Of a DNA stretch of 64,000 nucleotides, positions 33,444-42,120 are shown in pieces. The notes under the pieces were generated by a model. That model did not search any database and was not told where the DNA came from. It saw only the letters and a program-made list of their open reading frames with translations. Each line of letters begins with the position of its first letter. Position 1 is the first letter of the stretch. Source of the DNA: Solirubrobacter pauli (lineage in GTDB: Bacteria > Actinomycetota > Thermoleophilia > Solirubrobacterales > Solirubrobacteraceae); the NCBI RefSeq assembly GCF_003633755.1, contig NZ_RBIL01000001.1, forward strand, positions 2,899,426 to 2,963,425, given 5' to 3'. Position numbers and translations under genes: made by a program.

Positions 33444-34676
33444 ATGTCAGTCGATCGGCCGATTTCCCTGGTCATGCGTATGCGTGAATTTCGGCGCGCA
33501 GGCCACACGCCTTCGCTCGTCGCGGCCCTCCTGCACTTCGACGTCTCGTTCGCGATCTGGGTGATCCTGGGCGCGCTCGGCGCCTACATCGCCGAGGACC
33601 TCGGCCTGAGCGCGGCCGAGAAGGGCGTGCTGGTAGCCGTCCCGCTGCTGTCGGCAGCCGTGTTCCGCGTCACGCTCGGCGTGCTCGCCGACCGCTTCGG
33701 CCCGCGCCGGATCGGCACGATCTCGATGACGATCGCGCTGCTGCCGCTGCTGTGGGGCTGGCTCGGCGCGACCTCGATGAACGAGCTGCTCGGCGTCGGC
33801 GTGCTGCTCGGCGTCGCCGGGGCGTCGTTCGCGATCTCGCTGCCGCTGGCGTCGCGCTGGTACCCGCCGCAGTACCAGGGCCTGGCGATGGGCATCGCCG
33901 GCGCGGGCAACTCCGGCACGTTCGCGTGCGCGCTGCTCGCCCCGCGGCTGGCCGAGCACGTCGGCTGGCACGCCGTGATGGGCCTCGCGCTCATCCCGGC
34001 CGCGGCAGTGCTGGTCGCGTTCCGCCTGCTCGCGAAGGAGCCGCCCGCGCCCGCGCAGCGGCTGACGCTGCCCGCCTTCGCGAGCCAGCTCGGCGAGAGC
34101 GACACGTGGAAGCTGTGCGCGCTGTACGCCGTCACGTTCGGCGGCTTCGTCGGCCTGTCGTCGTTCCTGCCGATCTTCTTCCACGACGAGTACGGCCTCT
34201 CGAAGGTCGACGCCGCTTCGCTGGCCGCCATCGGTGGCGCCGCGGGCTCGTTCGTGCGGCCGTTCGGCGGCCACCTGGCGGACCGCTTCGGCGGCACCCG
34301 CGTGCTGACCGTCGTCTACGGCGTCGCCGCGCCGCTGCTGCTCGCGCTGTCGACTGTGCCCTCGCTGGTCTGGGCGGGCGTCGGCTTCCCGGTCGTGATG
34401 GCCTTCCTCGGCCTCGGCAACGGCGCCACCTTCCAGCTCGTCGGCCTGCGCTTCCGGGCGCGGATCGGCGTCGTCACCGGGTTGGTCGGCGCGGCCGGCG
34501 GCCTGGGCGGGTTCATGCTCCCGATCGCGCTCGGCTCGCTGCACGACTCGTTCGGCAGCTACGGCGCCGGGCTCTCGCTCGTGTCCGGTGTCGTCTTCGT
34601 CGCCTTCGTCGGCGTGGCCGTGCTGCGGGTCGCCTGGCGTCGCGGCTGGGGCGCCACCGCCGAGGCGCCCGTGTGA
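33444..34676 (+). CDS. narK: Nitrate/nitrite MFS transporter (NarK/NasA type)
   Basis: 410 aa with about twelve transmembrane helices. Nitrate-signature motifs of the NNP family are seen: MGIAGAGNSGTFACALLAPR in helix 5 and VGAAGGLGGFMLPIALG in helix 11, plus the MFS loop LADRFGPRRIG. The start is at ATG 33444; ATGs at 33474 and 33480 are alternatives. Overlaps the nitrate reductase GTG start by 4 bp, so transport and reduction are coupled. Imports nitrate for assimilation. Confidence 0.93.
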   Translation: MSVDRPISLVMRMREFRRAGHTPSLVAALLHFDVSFAIWVILGALGAYIAEDLGLSAAEKGVLVAVPLLSAAVFRVTLGVLADRFGPRRIGTISMTIALLPLLWGWLGATSMNELLGVGVLLGVAGASFAISLPLASRWYPPQYQGLAMGIAGAGNSGTFACALLAPRLAEHVGWHAVMGLALIPAAAVLVAFRLLAKEPPAPAQRLTLPAFASQLGESDTWKLCALYAVTFGGFVGLSSFLPIFFHDEYGLSKVDAASLAAIGGAAGSFVRPFGGHLADRFGGTRVLTVVYGVAAPLLLALSTVPSLVWAGVGFPVVMAFLGLGNGATFQLVGLRFRARIGVVTGLVGAAGGLGGFMLPIALGSLHDSFGSYGAGLSLVSGVVFVAFVGVAVLRVAWRRGWGATAEAPV

Positions 34677-37600
34677 TCCGAACCGGGTGCCCATACTGCG
34701 GCGTCGGCTGCGGGCTCGTCGCGGAGGTCCGCGACGGCCGGCTGGCCGCTGTCCGCGGTGACGAGGCGCACCCGGTCAACGCGGGACGCACCTGCCGCAA
34801 GCCGCTGGAGCTTCCGGCCGCCGTGCATGCCGGCGACCGCGCGGTCACGCCGCTGCTGCGCGGCGGCACCGACGAGCGCTTCCACGAGGCGTCGTGGGAC
34901 GAGGCGCTCGGCCACGTGGCGGAGCGCCTGCTCGCCTACCGGCCGGACGAGATCGCGTTCTACATCTCCGGCCAGCTCCTGACCGAGGACTACTACGCGG
35001 TCAACAAGCTCGCCAAGGGCTACCTGCGGACGAACAACGTCGACTCGAACTCGCGGCTGTGCATGTCCTCGGCCGTCGCCGCGTACGACGCCACCTTCGG
35101 CGCCGACGGCCCGCCGCCGGCGTACGACGACATCGAGCTCGCCTCGACGATCCTGCTGCTCGGCTCGAACACCTCCGCCTGCCACCCGATCCTGTGGGGC
35201 CGCATCCGCGCGGCGCAGCAGGCGGGCGCGACGCTGATCGTCGTCGACCCGCGGCGCACCGACGCCGCCGCGGTCGCCGACATCCACCTGCAGCTGCGGC
35301 CGGGCACGGACCTCGCGCTGCTGAACGCGTTCATCGCCGGGCACGAGCTCGCCGGCGCGTGGGATGCCGTCACGGCCGCGGAGGTGTGCGGCGTGCCGGC
35401 GGTGGCGATCGAACGCGCCGCCCGGGCGTTCGCGGACGCGCCCGCCTCGCTCGCGCTCTGGTCGATGGGCGCCAACCAGTCCGTCGAGGGCACCTCGATC
35501 AACCGTGCGCTGCTGAACCTGTGCGTCGTGACCGGCCAGATCGGCCGTCCCGGCGCCGGCCCACTGTCGCTGACCGGCCAGCCGAACGCGATGGGCGGGC
35601 GCGAGACGGGCGGGCTCGCGCACCTGCTCCCCGGCTACCGCAAGGTCGTGCGCGAGGATCACCGCGCGGAGGTCGAGGCGCACTGGGGGCTGCCCGCCGG
35701 CACGATCGACGCGCGCCCCGGCCTGCCCGCCACCGACCTGTTCGACGCGCTCGAGGACGGCCGCGTGAAGGCCGTCTGGATCTGCGCCACCAACCCCGCC
35801 GTCTCGATGCCGGACGCCGAGCGCGTCCGCCGAGCGCTGCGCAAGGCCGAGCTGGTGATCGTCCAGGACGCCTACCACCCGACCGAGACGGGCGCGCTCG
35901 CGCACGTCGTGCTGCCGTCGGCGCAGTGGCCGGAGAAGGCCGGCACGTCGGTGAGCTCCGAGCGCCGCATCCAGCTCATGCGCGCGGCCGTCGATCCGCC
36001 CGGCGAAGCGCTCGCCGACTGGCAGATCTTCGCCGGCGCGGCGCACCACATGGGCTTCGACGGCTTCGACTGGACCGACGCCGCCGCCGTCTACGACGAG
36101 TTCGCGGCGCTCACCGCCGGACGGCCGTGCGACCAGTCGGGCGTGTCGCACGCGCGGCTCGAGCACGGCTCGCTCCAGTGGCCCTGCCGCTCGCAGACCG
36201 ACCCCGGCACCCAGCGCCTCTACACGGACGGCCGCTTCCCGACCGAGACCGGCAGGCCGAACCTGCAGCCCGCGCTGCCCGGCGACCCGGCCGACCCGCC
36301 GGACGCCGACCACCCGCTCGTCCTGACCACCGGCCGGATCGCGACCCACTGGCACACGCTCACCCGCACGGGGAAGGCGCGCGAGCTCGTCGCCGCCGAG
36401 CCCGAGCCGTTCGTCACGCTGCACCCGGACGACGCCCAGCGCGCCTGGGTGCAGGAGGGCGAGCTCGCGCAGGTCGTCTCCCGCCGCGGCGCGGTCAAGC
36501 TGCGCGTGCGCCTGGACGCGACGTTGCGCCCGGGGACCGCGTTCGCCCCGTTCCACTGGGGCGCGCTGCACGCGCCCGCGGGCCACGGCGGCGTCAACGA
36601 CCTCACGCACCAGGCGACCGACCCCGTCTCGCGCCAGCCCGGCCTGAAGGCCACCGCCGTCCGCGTCGAGCCGGTCGCCGCGCGGCGCCGGCGCCGGACC
36701 CGGCACGTGCTGATCATCGGCGGCGGGCCGGCGGGTGTGAAGACCGCCGAGACGATCCTCGAGCACGGAGACGCGCGGATCACGATCGCCGGCGACGAGC
36801 GCGGCCGGCCGTACGACCGCGTCGGGCTCAGCGACCACCTGGCCGGGCACCGCGCGGCGACCGACCTCGACCTGCACCCGCAGCGCTGGTACCGCGAGCA
36901 CGGCATCACGCTCTGCGGCACGGTCGTGGACGTCGACACCACCCTGCGCGTCGCCACCCTCGCGGACGGCACGCAGCTCGCGTACGACGCGCTCGTCTTC
37001 GCGACCGGCTCGCGCCCGCTCCTGCCGCCGATCGACGGCATCGAGCGGGCGACGCCGTTCCGCACCCGCCACGACGTGCGCACCATCCGCGGCCGCGCCA
37101 ACGGCGCGCGGCGCGCGGTCGTGATCGGCGGCGGCCTGCTCGGCCTGGAGGCCGCGCGGGCGATCGCCAACCGCGGCATCGCGGTCACCGTCGTCCACCT
37201 CGCCGACCGCCTGATGGAGCGCCAGCTCGACGCGACCGCCGGGCGGATGCTCGAGCGCGCGCTGCGCGGCCAGGGGATCGACGTCCTGTGCTCGACCTCG
37301 ACCACGCGCGTGCTCGACGGCGGCGTCGAGCTCGCCGACGGCACCACGATCGAGGCGCAGCTCGTGGTCGTCGCCGCGGGCGTCGTGCCGGAGGTGCTGC
37401 TGGCCGAGCGGATCGGGCTGGAGACCGACCGCGGCGTGCTGGTCGACGACTCGATGCGCACGAGCGTCCCGGGGGTCTGGGCGGTGGGCGAGTGCGCCGA
37501 GCACCGCGGCGTGACGGTCGGCCTCGTCGCGCCCGCGCTGGCCATGGCGCGCGCCGCCGGCGCCGACATCGCGGGCCAGCCCGCGGCCTACGTGCCCGCG

Positions 37601-38035
37601 CCGCTGTCCACCAAGCTCAAGGTCGCCGGCATCGACCTCTTCTGCTCGGGCCAGCTCGAGGGCGACGACGAGGCCGTCCAGCTCGACACGCGCGCCGGCT
37701 ACTACCGCCGCGAGGTCTACCGGGGCGAGCAGCTCGTCGGGGAGATCGTGCTCGGCGACCCACCGGTCGCGGCCGGCGCCGCTCCCGACCCGATCGTCTG
37801 CGCCTGCCATCGCGTCACGCGCTCGGAGATCCAGGCCGGGCGGCCGGGCCTGGCCGGGACCGGCTGCGGCAGCTGCGCCGACCAGGTGCGCTCAATCCGC
37901 GAGGAGGCGGCCCAGGTCGGGTTCCAGGCCGTGCAGGCTGAAGGCGCGGAAGCGGTTGAAGTGGTCATGCGTGGGCCCGTGGAAGTCGGCCGAGCCGGTG
38001 GTGATCAACCCCAGCTCCCGCGCGAGCGCGTGTAG
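34673..38035 (+). CDS. nasA: Assimilatory nitrate reductase fused to FAD oxidoreductase and [2Fe-2S] module
   Basis: 1120 aa from GTG 34673. Module 1 (about 1-665): 4Fe-4S site with Cys6, 9, 13 and 41 (CPYCGVGCG...GRTCRKP), bis-MGD nitrate reductase core (NVDSNSRLCMSSAVAAY, LTGQPNAMGGRETGG, LTTGRIATHWHT). Module 2 (about 675-1000): pyridine-nucleotide disulphide-type oxidoreductase with LIIGGGPAGVKTAE and AVVIGGGLLGLEAA, like the N-terminal half of NirB. Module 3 (about 1040-1070): short BFD-like cluster CACHRV...GTGCGSC. The fusion should carry electrons from NAD(P)H through FAD to nitrate in one chain. The last 144 bp run antisense over the PHP gene and encode an unrelated-looking tail. Confidence 0.92.
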   Translation: MIRTGCPYCGVGCGLVAEVRDGRLAAVRGDEAHPVNAGRTCRKPLELPAAVHAGDRAVTPLLRGGTDERFHEASWDEALGHVAERLLAYRPDEIAFYISGQLLTEDYYAVNKLAKGYLRTNNVDSNSRLCMSSAVAAYDATFGADGPPPAYDDIELASTILLLGSNTSACHPILWGRIRAAQQAGATLIVVDPRRTDAAAVADIHLQLRPGTDLALLNAFIAGHELAGAWDAVTAAEVCGVPAVAIERAARAFADAPASLALWSMGANQSVEGTSINRALLNLCVVTGQIGRPGAGPLSLTGQPNAMGGRETGGLAHLLPGYRKVVREDHRAEVEAHWGLPAGTIDARPGLPATDLFDALEDGRVKAVWICATNPAVSMPDAERVRRALRKAELVIVQDAYHPTETGALAHVVLPSAQWPEKAGTSVSSERRIQLMRAAVDPPGEALADWQIFAGAAHHMGFDGFDWTDAAAVYDEFAALTAGRPCDQSGVSHARLEHGSLQWPCRSQTDPGTQRLYTDGRFPTETGRPNLQPALPGDPADPPDADHPLVLTTGRIATHWHTLTRTGKARELVAAEPEPFVTLHPDDAQRAWVQEGELAQVVSRRGAVKLRVRLDATLRPGTAFAPFHWGALHAPAGHGGVNDLTHQATDPVSRQPGLKATAVRVEPVAARRRRRTRHVLIIGGGPAGVKTAETILEHGDARITIAGDERGRPYDRVGLSDHLAGHRAATDLDLHPQRWYREHGITLCGTVVDVDTTLRVATLADGTQLAYDALVFATGSRPLLPPIDGIERATPFRTRHDVRTIRGRANGARRAVVIGGGLLGLEAARAIANRGIAVTVVHLADRLMERQLDATAGRMLERALRGQGIDVLCSTSTTRVLDGGVELADGTTIEAQLVVVAAGVVPEVLLAERIGLETDRGVLVDDSMRTSVPGVWAVGECAEHRGVTVGLVAPALAMARAAGADIAGQPAAYVPAPLSTKLKVAGIDLFCSGQLEGDDEAVQLDTRAGYYRREVYRGEQLVGEIVLGDPPVAAGAAPDPIVCACHRVTRSEIQAGRPGLAGTGCGSCADQVRSIREEAAQVGFQAVQAEGAEAVEVVMRGPVEVGRAGGDQPQLPRERV

Positions 38036-38722
38036 CTGCCGCGTCTGCGCCTCGTCGTGGGTGATGTAGAAGGCCTCGACCCCGTCGAGGCCGTAGCCCG
38101 CGAACTCCCGCAACGCAGCCTCCGCCTCCTCCACGTCCCAGTACGGATGTGCCCACACCGCGAGCCCGCCGGCGGCGTGGATGACGTCGATCGCCTGCCG
38201 CATGGTGGGGCGTGAGCGGCCGACGTACGTGGGCGTGCCCGGGACCAGGTAGCGCGCGAAGACCTCGTTCTTGGACAGGTCAAGGTCGTTGTCCTCGAGC
38301 AGCGCCGCGGCCAGGTGCGGGCGCCCGGGCGCCTCGTGCTCGAGCCGCTTGGGATCGATCGTGAAGCCCGCCTCGCGCAGCTTCTCCGCCATCGCGAGGA
38401 TGCGGCGGATGCGGTCCTGCCGGAAGTCGGCGAGCGTGGCGCGGAACGTCGCGTCCGTGTGGTCGATCCCGTAGCCGAGGATGTGCAGGTCCTCGTAGGT
38501 GCCGTGCACCGACGACAGCTCCACGGCGGGGATGAGCCGCATGTCACCCGCCGCTGACAGTGCCTCGTCGACCCCGTCCACCGTGTCGTGGTCGGTCAGC
38601 GCGAGGAGCTGAACGCCCGCTTCCCGCGCGCGTTCGACGACTTCGGCGGGCGCCAGCGTGCCGTCGGAATACGTCGAATGCGACTGGAGATCGAACGTTG
38701 GCGCGGTTTTGACATCAGGCAT
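37892..38722 (-). CDS. PHP-domain phosphoesterase (RNase AM / nucleoside 3',5'-bisphosphatase type)
   Basis: 276 aa from ATG 38722. PHP motifs in order: LQSHSTYSDGTLAPAEVV, ALTDHDTVDGVDEAL, PAVELSSVHGTYEDLHILGYGID, GGLAVWAHPYWD and TTGSADFHGPTHDH. This is the YciV/Trph type, known to hydrolyse 3',5'-nucleoside bisphosphates and to trim 5' ends of small RNAs. All expected His/Asp metal ligands appear present. Its C-terminal 144 bp are overlapped by the 3' end of the nitrate reductase gene on the other strand. Confidence 0.9.
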   Translation of the reverse strand: MPDVKTAPTFDLQSHSTYSDGTLAPAEVVERAREAGVQLLALTDHDTVDGVDEALSAAGDMRLIPAVELSSVHGTYEDLHILGYGIDHTDATFRATLADFRQDRIRRILAMAEKLREAGFTIDPKRLEHEAPGRPHLAAALLEDNDLDLSKNEVFARYLVPGTPTYVGRSRPTMRQAIDVIHAAGGLAVWAHPYWDVEEAEAALREFAGYGLDGVEAFYITHDEAQTRQLHALARELGLITTGSADFHGPTHDHFNRFRAFSLHGLEPDLGRLLAD

Positions 38723-38770
38723 CGACGGGAACCCTTACAGCAACCCCATTGACAGGAAGGGAGGTACCCG

Positions 38771-39346
38771 ATGACCACCGGCGCGATTATCGCGATCGTC
38801 ATCGCGGCCCTGATCATCATCGCCCTCGTGGCCTTCTTGCTGCCGCGCATGCGTCGTCAGGCCCAGATCCAGAAACGTGAACGTGAGCTGCAGAACCGCC
38901 GTGAGCGCGTAGCCAACGAGCATCGAGCCGAGGCCGATTCACGCGAGCGCCAGGCCAGCGAGGCCGAGCAGCGAGCCCGGATCGCCCAGAAGGAGGCCGA
39001 GGCCGAGCGCGCCCAGGCGCAGCTCCATCAGGAGCGCGCGGGCCTGCACGAGAAGGGCATGGCCGACGACGAGCTCATCGGCGACGACGAGCGCGACAAG
39101 TTCGCCGGCACGTCCGCCATGGGTGGCCGTGACCACGACCGCGACAACGACGGCCGTGACGACCGCCGCGAGGCCATGACCGACGGCCGCCACGACGGCA
39201 ACGGCACGCTGGACGACGACTACGACCGTGGTCGCCGCGACCAGGCGATCCAGGACGACCACAACCGTCCCGCGCGGTTCAACCGCGACGACGACGCGGC
39301 CGCCGAGAGCGCCGACCAGCGTCAGCGCTCCGAGCAGCGCTTCTAG
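38771..39346 (+). CDS. Single-pass membrane protein with coiled coil and charged tail
   Basis: 191 aa behind a strong GGAAGGGAGG site. One N-terminal helix (IIAIVIAALIIIALVAFLLP), a long charged helix rich in Arg, Glu and Gln (about 30-95, coiled-coil like), then a disordered Asp/Arg/Gly tail with DRDNDGRDDRRE-type stretches. Not recognised; similar domain layouts are frequent in actinobacteria and are sometimes stress-induced. The stop codon shares the palindrome CTAG (39343-39346) with the stop of the convergent GGDEF/EAL gene, so both genes end on the same four bases. Confidence 0.8.
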   Translation: MTTGAIIAIVIAALIIIALVAFLLPRMRRQAQIQKRERELQNRRERVANEHRAEADSRERQASEAEQRARIAQKEAEAERAQAQLHQERAGLHEKGMADDELIGDDERDKFAGTSAMGGRDHDRDNDGRDDRREAMTDGRHDGNGTLDDDYDRGRRDQAIQDDHNRPARFNRDDDAAAESADQRQRSEQRF

Positions 39347-41430
39347 GCCAGGACTCCGCTCTCCAGCATCGCTCGCGCCTCGTCGGCGCCGAGCGGTGCG
39401 GAGATGTGGAAGCCCTGCGCGAACTCGCAGCCGAGCACCTTCAGGTAGTCGAGCTGCTCGCGCTTCTCGACGCCGTCCGCGATCACCTCGAGCCCGAGGT
39501 TGTGCGCGAGCCCCACGACCGCGCGGACGATCTCGAACGCGCCGGCGTCGATCCCGATGCCGGCGACCAGCTCCCGCGACACCTTGATCGCGTCACCCGG
39601 GAAGCGGTGCAGGAGCCGCAGCGGGCTGGCGCCCGTGCCGAAGTCGTCGATGTGGGTGCGGACGCTGAGCTGCTCGTACGCCTGGTCGAGGACGCGGCGG
39701 GTGGCGTCGTCGGCGCGGCCGCGGCTGAGGTCGTGCTCGGACACCTCCAGCCGCAGTGAGCGCGGGTCCAGCCCGGTCGCGGTGAGGATCTCGTCCAGCA
39801 TCGCGACGAAGCCCGGCTCGCCCAGCTGACGCGCCGACACGTTGACGCCGATCGTCAGGCCCGCGCCCTTGGGGAGTGCGCGCCACTCGGCCAGCTGCGC
39901 GGTCGCGGTCTCCAGGATCTGTCGCCCGAGCGGGACGCTGAGGCCCGTCTCGTCGGCCATCGCCAGCACCTCGGCGGGCTCGCCGGACGGCCAGCGGCAG
40001 GACGCCTCGAAGCCGACGATCCGACCGGTCGCCGCCTGCGTGATCGGCTGGTAGACGACTTCCAGCGCGCGCGTCTCGATCGCGCGGCGCAGGTCGCCTT
40101 CGAGGTCCAGCCGGCGCATGACCTGCTTGTGCATCGCCGCGTCGAACACGGCGTGGCGGCCCTTCCCGTCGGCCTTGGCGCGGTACATGGCGACGTCGGC
40201 GTCGCGCATGACCTCCTCGGGCACGGACTGCGCCGTGGCCAGCGCGATCCCGATCGAGGAGTCGATGAACAGCTCACGCCCGCCGATGACGAACGGCAGC
40301 TTCAGCGACTGCAGGACGCGCTCGGCGATCACCGTCGCCTCGCGCGGGTCCGACACGTCGTCGAGCAGCAGCGTGAACTCGTCACCGCTCAGGCGCGCGA
40401 CGGTGTCGTTGGGACGCAGGGCGGCCTCGAGGCGTCGCGCCACCTTCTGCAGCAGCTCGTCGCCGGACGCGTGGCCGAGGCTGTCGTTGATGACCTTGAA
40501 GCGGTCCAGGTCCAGGAACAGCACCGCCGCGCAGGTCGCGGGGTGGCGGCGCTGCGCGCGGCGGATCGACTGGTCGAGGCGGTCCAGGAACAGGACGCGG
40601 TTCGGCAGGCCGGTGAGGTTGTCGTGCAGCGCGTCGTGCTGGAGCCGGCGCTCGGACTCGCGCCGCTCGGTCGTGTCGCTCGTGGCGCCGACGACGCGCG
40701 TCGCCCGGTTGCGCGCGTCACGCACCGCGGTCCCGCGCGCGAGCAGCCACCGGTAGTCGCCGTCGCGGTGCTGGACGCGGTGCTCGAACAGGAAGCGGTC
40801 CTGCTTGGCCGTGCCGTTGACGAACGCGTCGAGCGCCTGCGTGAGCGGCGCGCGGTCGTCGGGGTGGACGCGGCCGAGCCACTCGCCGCGCGTCTCGCCG
40901 ATCTCGCAGTCGCGGTACCCGAGCGCCGCCTTCCAGCGCGTGGAGTAGTAGACGCGGTCGCTCGCCAGGTCCCAGTCCCAGAGGCCGTCGTCGGCGCCGC
41001 GCAGCGCGAGCGTGTGGCGCTCCTCGGACTCCTTCAGTCGCTTGAGCGTGCGCTGGTGCGTGATCGCGTAGCGGATCGCGTGCTCGAGCCGGTCGGTGCT
41101 CAGGCCCGGCACCAGCAGGAAGTCGGCGAGCCCGGCGGCCGCGGCCCGCTCGTCCGCCTCACGATCGGCCGCGTGCGCGAGCACGATCACCGGCGTGTCG
41201 TCGTTGACCAGCTCCGTGGCCAGCTTCAGGCCGTCCGGCTGCGGCGGCGCGATGTCCCGGTCCACGAGGATCACGTCGTACCCGTGCGCGGCCGTGGCGT
41301 TCGACGCCTCGGCCGCGGTGGTCACGTGATCGATCTGCGCGTGCTTGAGCAGCGCGCGGACGGGCGCGTGGCACGCGTGGTCCGCGGCGACGGCGAGGAC
41401 GCGCAGGGGATCGGGGAGCGGAGCGGCCAT
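39343..41430 (-). CDS. REC-PAS-GGDEF-EAL c-di-GMP signalling protein
   Basis: 695 aa. N-terminal receiver-like domain (about 1-120, candidate phospho-Asp in VILVDRDI), PAS (about 140-255, WDWDLASDRVYYSTRWKAALGY), GGDEF with the variant site RLSGDEFTLLL (near 350) and EAL domain. In EAL the signature is FEASCRW in place of EALxRW, the DDFGTG loop is intact (IDDFGTGASP), but the downstream lysine region reads IKVSREL instead of IKID. Cyclase activity is plausible; phosphodiesterase activity may be reduced. Ten bp downstream of the response regulator gene, so probably one operon. Confidence 0.92.
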   Translation of the reverse strand: MAAPLPDPLRVLAVAADHACHAPVRALLKHAQIDHVTTAAEASNATAAHGYDVILVDRDIAPPQPDGLKLATELVNDDTPVIVLAHAADREADERAAAAGLADFLLVPGLSTDRLEHAIRYAITHQRTLKRLKESEERHTLALRGADDGLWDWDLASDRVYYSTRWKAALGYRDCEIGETRGEWLGRVHPDDRAPLTQALDAFVNGTAKQDRFLFEHRVQHRDGDYRWLLARGTAVRDARNRATRVVGATSDTTERRESERRLQHDALHDNLTGLPNRVLFLDRLDQSIRRAQRRHPATCAAVLFLDLDRFKVINDSLGHASGDELLQKVARRLEAALRPNDTVARLSGDEFTLLLDDVSDPREATVIAERVLQSLKLPFVIGGRELFIDSSIGIALATAQSVPEEVMRDADVAMYRAKADGKGRHAVFDAAMHKQVMRRLDLEGDLRRAIETRALEVVYQPITQAATGRIVGFEASCRWPSGEPAEVLAMADETGLSVPLGRQILETATAQLAEWRALPKGAGLTIGVNVSARQLGEPGFVAMLDEILTATGLDPRSLRLEVSEHDLSRGRADDATRRVLDQAYEQLSVRTHIDDFGTGASPLRLLHRFPGDAIKVSRELVAGIGIDAGAFEIVRAVVGLAHNLGLEVIADGVEKREQLDYLKVLGCEFAQGFHISAPLGADEARAMLESGVLA

Positions 41431-41440
41431 CGGGACGGAG

Positions 41441-41971
41441 TTATGCCGCCTGGTCCGGCGGCAACTCCGCCGTCTCCAGCCAGTAGGCCGTGAACACCTT
41501 CATCAGGCGCACGAGCGCGAGGAACGTGACCGGCTTGACGATGTACGTGTTCGCGCCGACGTCGTACCAGGCGCTCGTCTGCGCGGGCTCGTCCGACGCG
41601 CCCAGGACCACGATCGGGATCCGCTTCGTGCGCGGGTCGGACTTGAGCGCGGCCACCGCCTCCTTCCCGGCCGGCGTGCCCGGCAGGTCAGCGTCGATCA
41701 CGATCAGGCTCGGGACGGGCGTGACCGCACCCTCGGTCGCCCCCGCGCGCTGGAGGTACGCCAGCAGCGCCCCACCGTCGGAGACCGTCCGCATGTCCGT
41801 GACGTTGCGGCCCTCGAGCAGCGCGTCGCGCGCCATCGAGCGGTAGTCCTCGGAGGCGTCGGCGAACAGCACCGTCGGGAGCGCCGGGATGCGCGAGCGC
41901 TGGAAGCGGTCGCTCAAGCGCGCCCCCTGGTCCCGGGGCGGAGGACCGTCCGTGGCCACCGCATTCGTCAC
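41441..41971 (-). CDS. Single-domain response regulator (Rcp1-like)
   Basis: 176 aa, GTG start at 41971 with AAGGAGTGAA upstream. A receiver domain after a 30-residue N-terminal extension: acidic pair region FADASEDYR, phospho-acceptor Asp in LIVIDADLPGTPAG, Thr/Ser switch IVVLGASDE and Lys in TYIVKPVTF. No output domain. The insert between beta-2 and beta-3 is longer than usual, as in receiver proteins paired with phytochrome-like kinases. It probably acts with the downstream REC-PAS-GGDEF-EAL protein. Confidence 0.9.
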   Translation of the reverse strand: MTNAVATDGPPPRDQGARLSDRFQRSRIPALPTVLFADASEDYRSMARDALLEGRNVTDMRTVSDGGALLAYLQRAGATEGAVTPVPSLIVIDADLPGTPAGKEAVAALKSDPRTKRIPIVVLGASDEPAQTSAWYDVGANTYIVKPVTFLALVRLMKVFTAYWLETAELPPDQAA

Positions 41972-42120
41972 TTCACTCCTTCAGGTCACTGGCGTCGGAC
42001 GTATCCGACCGCCCGGCGATAACGCGTGTCGAGCTCCGACCTTAGGCCCCGCCCATGACCGCGACAACGGGGGAAACCGAAGTTCGGCGTATGTACGAGA
42101 ATGCCGCCCTGGACTTGGGG

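Noticed and set aside
41994-42009. 16-bp palindrome GTCGGA-CGTA-TCCGAC upstream of the response regulator
   Set aside because: Could be an operator or a weak hairpin; too short and isolated in GC-rich DNA to be listed as a site.
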